This document shows, piece by piece, positions 58,881 to 64,000 of a stretch of 64,000 bases of DNA. The notes below the pieces were generated by a model, which saw only the letters and a list, made by a program, of their open reading frames with translations, was not told the origin of the DNA and made no database searches. Numbering within the stretch: the first letter of the stretch is position 1; every line of letters begins with the position of its first letter. The DNA comes from Erigeron canadensis (taxonomy: Eukaryota > Streptophyta > Magnoliopsida > Asterales > Asteraceae): the NCBI RefSeq assembly GCF_010389155.1, contig NC_057767.1, forward strand, positions 8,849,765 through 8,913,764, written 5' to 3'. The position numbers and the translations under genes were made by a program.

Positions 58881-61564
58881 TGTCACACCCCGACTAAGGC
58901 GGAAAACTCGGGATGCAAGACAAAGTACACGCGCACATGGATGTTACATAGAAATAACTAAATGTATGCATAGATTAAACAGAGATAAACAACACATAGT
59001 TCAAACAAGTAAACATAGCTTACAACCCTAAGTTTTAGATGCAATCAAATAAAGTACGAGATAAGCTCCCACGCAGGGGAAGAAGTCAGGCATGTGCCAT
59101 CAAACACATAAGTACACATACAACACCAAAATCCTAGCCTGGTCTGCTACAGGACATCATGCTAAGCTCCTTAACCGCCTCTAATGCAATTCACATGTTC
59201 ACCTGAAAGGAAAGACTCAAAAGTGTCAACACAAAGGTTGGTGAGTTCATAGGTTTTGTAAACAAGTGTCAAGTATGGTGCCATGTCGAAATATCATCAA
59301 GATCCACACAACAATATGGCTATCAACTTACTTATGATAGCAAGAATCAAGTATCTCTATGCCACCAGCACTTACGGTATACCAGGCCTAACGGTGCAAG
59401 TATCAAGTATCAAGTATCTCAACTGGTGCCTCCAAATCCACCATAATTATCAAGTATCAAGCATCTCAAACTCCAATAAAAGTATCAAGCATCAAGTATC
59501 AAGCATTAAGTATCATGGTGCACATCATACAGTACAGTCAAATAGCCATAAATGATGATAGACACAAAGGCACGGGTATCCTTTCACCCTAAAATATTTA
59601 TAAAAGTAAAAAGGGGCTACGAAACTCACAGTGATCTGGTACAAGCACGGTTTATAAGTACAGAGGACAAACACCAAGCTAGATAGGTTTTATCTATCAA
59701 ACTCCAAGTACACCTTGAATAAAACCTAAATATAAATCATACACATATTAATTCATGTGGTTAATTAATCATTGAAATATCCTTGATGAACTGATGATTT
59801 GGTCCATTGAAAATCTTTGAACGTTTTGACTCAAAAAGAGTTTGAATGAACTTTAAATATATGAACTGGACGTCTATGAACTCACACATATATACCTTTA
59901 AATGTTAATTAGTTGTTTCATATCTTTATTAATGGTCCTTCGTTTTAAGAACTCAATTAGGGTTTGCACAATGTTGTTTTAAATCGATTCATGAACTAGC
60001 TTTGGTGTTAATAATCAGCCTTTGATGTGTTAAATCAAGTAATGATGTTGTTATGAACTGATTAGATGATTAAGGATCAAATGTGGTATGATATAGAACA
60101 AGTACGTGTTGTTATATGATGAACACAAGATCGTCTAGGGTTTTGGATGCCAAGATCGTTTTACTGGACAATCGAGATAGTCCCATTTGCCAAGTCAGGA
60201 TCATCCTAGCTGCTTCTAGGACAAGGTCGTCCTCTAAGATCGTCCCACTGAACAAGGGCCAAGATAGTCTCATTTTCATGACTGAAGATCGTTTTAGAAG
60301 ACAAGCGTCAAGATCGTTTCATTTTTAGACATGAACAAGACACAAGATCGTTTCATGATCGTGTGTTTGAGCTAAACCAATCCGAAGGATCGGTTACCCA
60401 TTAAACGTACCAACACAACACACATCACCCAAGAACATATGAGCAGGAACCAAAAATCAAAGGTTGCCCAGGACGATCTTGACAAGATCGTCCCAGGGAG
60501 ATCGTCCTAGGGAGACCGTTTCATCACCAAAATGAGCTGAAACAAGAACTGGATTATATCATGAAGATCTAGATCGATTCCGGGGCTTGTTAGAACATCA
60601 AACTAGTACATATATACATAATAACACTAACCCTTAACATACGAGCAGGAACCAAAAATCAAAGGTTGCCCAAGACGATCTTGACAAGATCGTCCCAGGG
60701 AGATCGTCCTAGGGAGACCGTTTCATCACCAAAACGAGCTGAAACAAGAACTGGATTATATCATGAAGATCTAGATCGATTCCGGGGCTTGTTAGAACAT
60801 CAAACTAGTACATATATACATAATAACACTAACCCTTAACACTTTTAACGATTTCAAGACCATATATAACATGTTTAAGGTGTGGCACATCAAGAATAAG
60901 TTTTTCCTTATTTTCAAAAATGGGTTTTGTAGATTAAAGCATGTTATGACCCAAATTTGTTCACAAAAAGATTACTAAACACATTTAGACACAAACCCAT
61001 TAGGTATTAACACGTTTTTCATATCAAAATCGAACCAAATCATCAAGAACATAAACTTGAAAAAGTACACTTTTATTTTGATCAAAAACTCAAAATTTGT
61101 TGTTGTTACCTGAAATCTGATGCTAGAAGCATGTTTTGATTATCACAAGGATGCTAAAAGTACAAGGAATTTTGGTTTAACAACTCAAAATCAAAAGATG
61201 ATGTTAGTGTGTTTATGGTGGCTGCATTATGTGTTTTAGAGAGAGAGTGAAGAGAGATGGAGAAGATGATGAATTGAAGCTCTCTCTCTCTCTAACCCTC
61301 TATTTATAGTTTTCCATTATTAAATGATCTTAGTAAGTTTAGGGACTATTTGTGGATATTTTAGGACTAGAACTTTCATAAATACGAATGTTTTCGACTT
61401 GAAACCTAGTATTTTATCGTATTATATCCTAGACTCGTCTTATAATTCAAGGTTTAAGATCAAATTGACCTTCATGTGAGCACATATCTTAAGTCTAAAG
61501 TACATCAAGAACTTAGATGAAATTTGAGAAAGTTATTTACTACATTTCTAAGACGGTTGTTACA
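58881..61564 (-). mobile_element. Gypsy-type solo LTR (family S), copy 3
   Basis: The segment is 2,684 bp, running on the plus strand TGTCACACCCCGACTAAGGCG to ACGGTTGTTACA. The target duplication is perfect: TAGGT at 58876-58880 and 61565-61569, inside the family T gag. The minus orientation is shown by a TATA box (ACTATAAATA, 61301-61310) followed by a CT-rich leader. It carries an AAGTATC-rich low-complexity run (59330-59520), repeated GATCGTCC/GATCGTTT words (60120-60530) and a 202-bp tandem duplication (60437-60840). Confidence 0.92.
60437..60840. repeat. 202-bp tandem duplication inside solo LTR
   Basis: Two adjacent copies, 60437-60638 and 60639-60840, are almost identical, so the duplication is recent. 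Each contains the near-perfect palindrome GACGATCTTGACAAGATCGTC. Confidence 0.95.
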
Positions 61565-61569
61565 TAGGT

Positions 61570-62115
61570 CGTATGGTACCTAGAGAGATAGATCAGATTG
61601 AAGCTTACTGTGATGGTCTCCCTGCTAGCTATCGTGGCCTTTGTAGGCAACATACTATATTGTCTGCTGCGATTAAGGAGTCAAAGGGGTTGGATGACGA
61701 CTTCAAAAGTGCGAAGGCTGCGGTGAAAACTATTGATGATAAGCAATCAGGTTTTAAAAGAAAGCATGATGGGTCTTCTAGCTCCAACAAGAAGTTTAAG
61801 GGTGGTTCCTCTAAAGGCAAGGATGATAAGAAGGATAATCCATGGTGCTCTTAGTGTCGATCTCGACACACCGGTGCTTGTTCCGCCAACACTCGCCGCT
61901 GTGATAAGTGTGGTAAGACTGGGCATAGGATTTCGGAGTGTACTGATGAATGGAGGTGCTTCAAATGTGACTCTACCGAGCATAAGATTGTTGATTGTCC
62001 TCAAATGAAAGCTGAGGAAAAGAAAAAGAATGAGGTGCCTAAAGCTAAAGCTCGTGCTCTTAACATGCTTGCTTATGCGGCCGAGGCGAATGACGAGATA
62101 ACTAGTGATGTCTTT
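61570..62115 (+). pseudogene. gag: Family T gag, zinc-knuckle part
   Basis: It resumes gag in frame after the solo LTR (REIDQIEAYCDGLPASYRGL). A basic, serine/glycine-rich linker precedes an atypical C-x2-C-x3-H-x3-C whose second spacer residue is a TAG (61852), then CDKCGKTGHRISEC and CFKCDSTEHKIVDC, both CCHC knuckles. It ends around ARALNMLAYAAEANDEITSD, the usual gag-protease border, after which similarity to gypsy stops. Confidence 0.85.
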
Positions 62116-62301
62116 TTTACTAATCCTGAGTATGTGTGTGAGATGATAAAATATGGCATTGATAATACTACAAAATGCGAAAGTCAACCTAAAGAGCAAA
62201 ATTTCATTAAAAAAAAAGAAGAAGAAGTTGTGAAACGGAAGTGAAAAGCTGCTAGAAACTGTTGAAAATAAGCTTTTGAAGGACTGTGCTCGTGTGAAAT
62301 A
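62116..62301 (+). other. Coding-like tail of unknown origin
   Basis: Directly after the gag similarity, the frame continues as FTNPEYVCEMIKYGIDNTTK and a lysine-rich stretch to TGA 62242. A neighbouring frame then gives SEKLLETVENKLLKDCARVK ending at TAG 62301. One single-base indel near 62235 would join them. It looks like a C-terminal exon of a lysine-rich protein but I do not recognise it. Confidence 0.3.
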
Positions 62302-64000
62302 GTAGAGGAAGAAATTTAATTAAACAACCGTACAATTAGACTAAAGTTTTTGTAACACTTTTGTGGTAAAATGAAGTGTTGTTATTATATCGACTATATG
62401 TTTCTTTGGTATGTTTTGGGTTAATGTGGGATTATACATTCATGCATGGAATTATTGGATTTCATTTGAGTTTACTTGATGATGTTCTTGGCCTTTAAGT
62501 TGTTTCTGATTATGTGCCTTATATTTGTTGTATATGTCTTCCTAGCTACACTAGCTTGCTAAATAGGATTGTTATGATTACTATAAATGACTATAAATTT
62601 TTGTATATGAAAATAATTATTTAGCAATATGTATAAGATAGTGAACTAAAACTTATTATTATAATAAAAATAAGATGAACAAATGAGTTTAGAAAAAAAA
62701 ATGTACAAATAAGGATTAATAGATATAGAGTTAAAAATCTATCATCTAAAATTTTCAACAAAATGAGAGAGATATGAATTCATCTCGTGCTAGCCCAACA
62801 ATGTTTTAATATATAATTATTAGAAAGATACTCTAGACACTTTCTTTAGGTGATAGTTGAATACTTGCTCAAAGATTGGTTTAGCTTTCCAAAATGCTTA
62901 CGAAGGGTTACATTCACTTTCTACATTACTTTGTCGAGTCAAGGATAACCTACCATGATGGTCTCTCAAATAGAGCATGAAAATCTATGTGTAGTGTTTG
63001 AGAGATTAGTAAGCTAGATTTTTATTTTTATTTTTATTATTTATTTATTTTTTAGGCTTATTTTGGGATCTATATTACCACATAATGATAATAATATAAG
63101 ATTTTAAGATGGTAATTATATAAATAGGTTACAAAATGATATAATACTTGAATTTAATAATTAAATGAGATGATTAAAGAAACCGATAAAATAACTAAAT
63201 AGGAAAAATAATTATGAGATATGTGATAGGTATAAATTTTGGATTAGGTAATATTTGTATTATTATTTATACATACACAAATATATATATTTGCGGGCGC
63301 ATGACTAATTATATATGTTGAAGTGGTGCTTTTTTTTCCCGCATTATCTAACATTTATTATAAGGATTTTGATTAAGGATTTTTCGCATATACTAGAAAT
63401 AGTCTTTTAAAGTGAAATGGTTGTAGTTGTTATTGAAACGAGTTTCTATTTTTAAGGTATATCTTGAGACTATAATCTAGACTGGTTAGCGATGGTATGG
63501 GAGAAGAGCTACCATACATTTAACTATACAAATCTAAAACCACTATGTCCTTAGACAAAGGGATTCCCTAAGATTAGCATGCATTGCAAATTACAATAAC
63601 GTGTGCACCCGTGATTGTAATTTACTTTGCATGGTCACCCTAGTTCTTCCCATTCTCGAATATGTATACTTTCCCGTGTGGAGTGTTATCTACGCTAAGA
63701 ACACCAGGTCATTAAGTCACTACATGTTTATAATGTGTCACTATAGAAAGCAGAAGAGAAGGTTTCTAAGTTATACTCAAGAGGACGATGGAGACTTATA
63801 TATGCTCCACTTCTAGTTTCCTAATGTCGTGTTATGTGATGTGTTTACCTTCAATATCCAACATCACTATTTATAACCAGAAGTTTAAACAACTAAGGTG
63901 ATTATAGGTCTAAATATTAGGAATTCTCAAAATTACCACAACCCCCATAGAAGTATTGCCAAACAAGCTAAATCTAATAATGCAGGATTTACTAGTGATC
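62302..64000. other. AT-rich region, nothing recognised
   Basis: There are no supported genes, termini or tandem repeats. Small frames such as 63601-63816 lack any protein-like signature. Confidence 0.5.

Larger units (their letters stand above)
54785..62115 (+). mobile_element. Truncated gypsy element of family T (Tekay/Del-like)
   Basis: This is a plus-strand Ty3/gypsy element reduced to 5' LTR (54785-57483), PBS and gag. The 3' part, with all of pol and the 3' LTR, is missing. It inserted into Athila RNase H. Its gag is split by a Harbinger-type MITE (58447-58804) and a family S solo LTR (58881-61564). The LTR termini (TGTAACATCC .. GGGTGTTACA), followed by AG and TTGGTATCA, fit Tekay/Del chromoviruses; without a chromodomain this stays an inference. 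The right limit is where gag similarity ends. Confidence 0.8.

Noticed and set aside
63601..63816. 71-codon frame at the right end
   Set aside because: No motif, no neighbour support, ordinary length for chance in this composition.
1..64000. tRNA, rRNA or other structural RNA genes
   Set aside because: No cloverleaf, rRNA core or snRNA-like segment was recognised by eye; a covariance-model scan would be needed to exclude small ones.

Overview
The window is plant nuclear DNA, and almost all of it is transposable elements. It carries Ty1/copia and Ty3/gypsy retrotransposons, long solo LTRs, Helitron-like and TIR elements, and decayed remains of intron-containing host genes. It is AT-rich with almost no intact reading frame. 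PP2-like (phloem lectin) and DUF4091 gene fragments point to a flowering plant. The style of the PP2-like protein and of the LTR termini (TGTCACACCCC, TGTAACATCC) suggests a eudicot, probably Asteraceae; that is inference from memory and not a search result. No tRNA, rRNA or CRISPR array was seen.

Layout. 1-7100: AT-rich DNA with a TTA microsatellite, two candidate Helitrons, a hAT-type MITE with an 8-bp target duplication (TSD), a copia LTR fragment and a 1.35-kb inverted-repeat element. 7146-11190: host remnants. They are an unidentified two-exon fragment, a frameshifted DUF4091 fragment, and a PP2-like gene (minus strand) whose 3' half was tandemly duplicated; the second copy later received a solo LTR. 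11242-45038: one copia element on the minus strand ('B', TSD ATTTT). It has been split by a second copia element on the plus strand ('A', 17941-35475) and by a 2.6-kb gypsy-type solo LTR. Element A was itself hit by two further solo LTRs. Without the inserts, A is about 12.6 kb and B about 13.6 kb. Both have gag-pol followed by a very long extra sense ORF (about 1,320 and 1,390 codons), placed where Sireviruses carry their env-like gene. 45640-47340: a minus-strand gypsy LTR and PPT remnant. 47346-54784: a degenerate Athila-like pol on the plus strand, cut by two minus-strand solo LTRs and by a 5'-complete, 3'-truncated gypsy element (54785-about 62115). The gag of that last element is cut by a Harbinger-type MITE and another solo LTR. 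62300-64000: AT-rich DNA with nothing recognisable.

The insertion order can be read from TSDs. In the left nest it is host PP2 gene, then B, then A and one solo LTR in B, then two solo LTRs in A. In the right nest it is Athila, then three copies of one gypsy LTR family, then a MITE and a solo LTR in the youngest gag.

Most unusual observations: (i) a 4 x 106-bp tandem array between pol and the extra ORF of B, whose predicted hairpins keep pairing through compensatory changes; (ii) the same slot in two copies of one LTR family filled by arrays of different short palindromes; (iii) the giant extra ORF shared by A and B; (iv) in-frame stops that are mostly TAG, as expected from C-to-T change at CAG codons.
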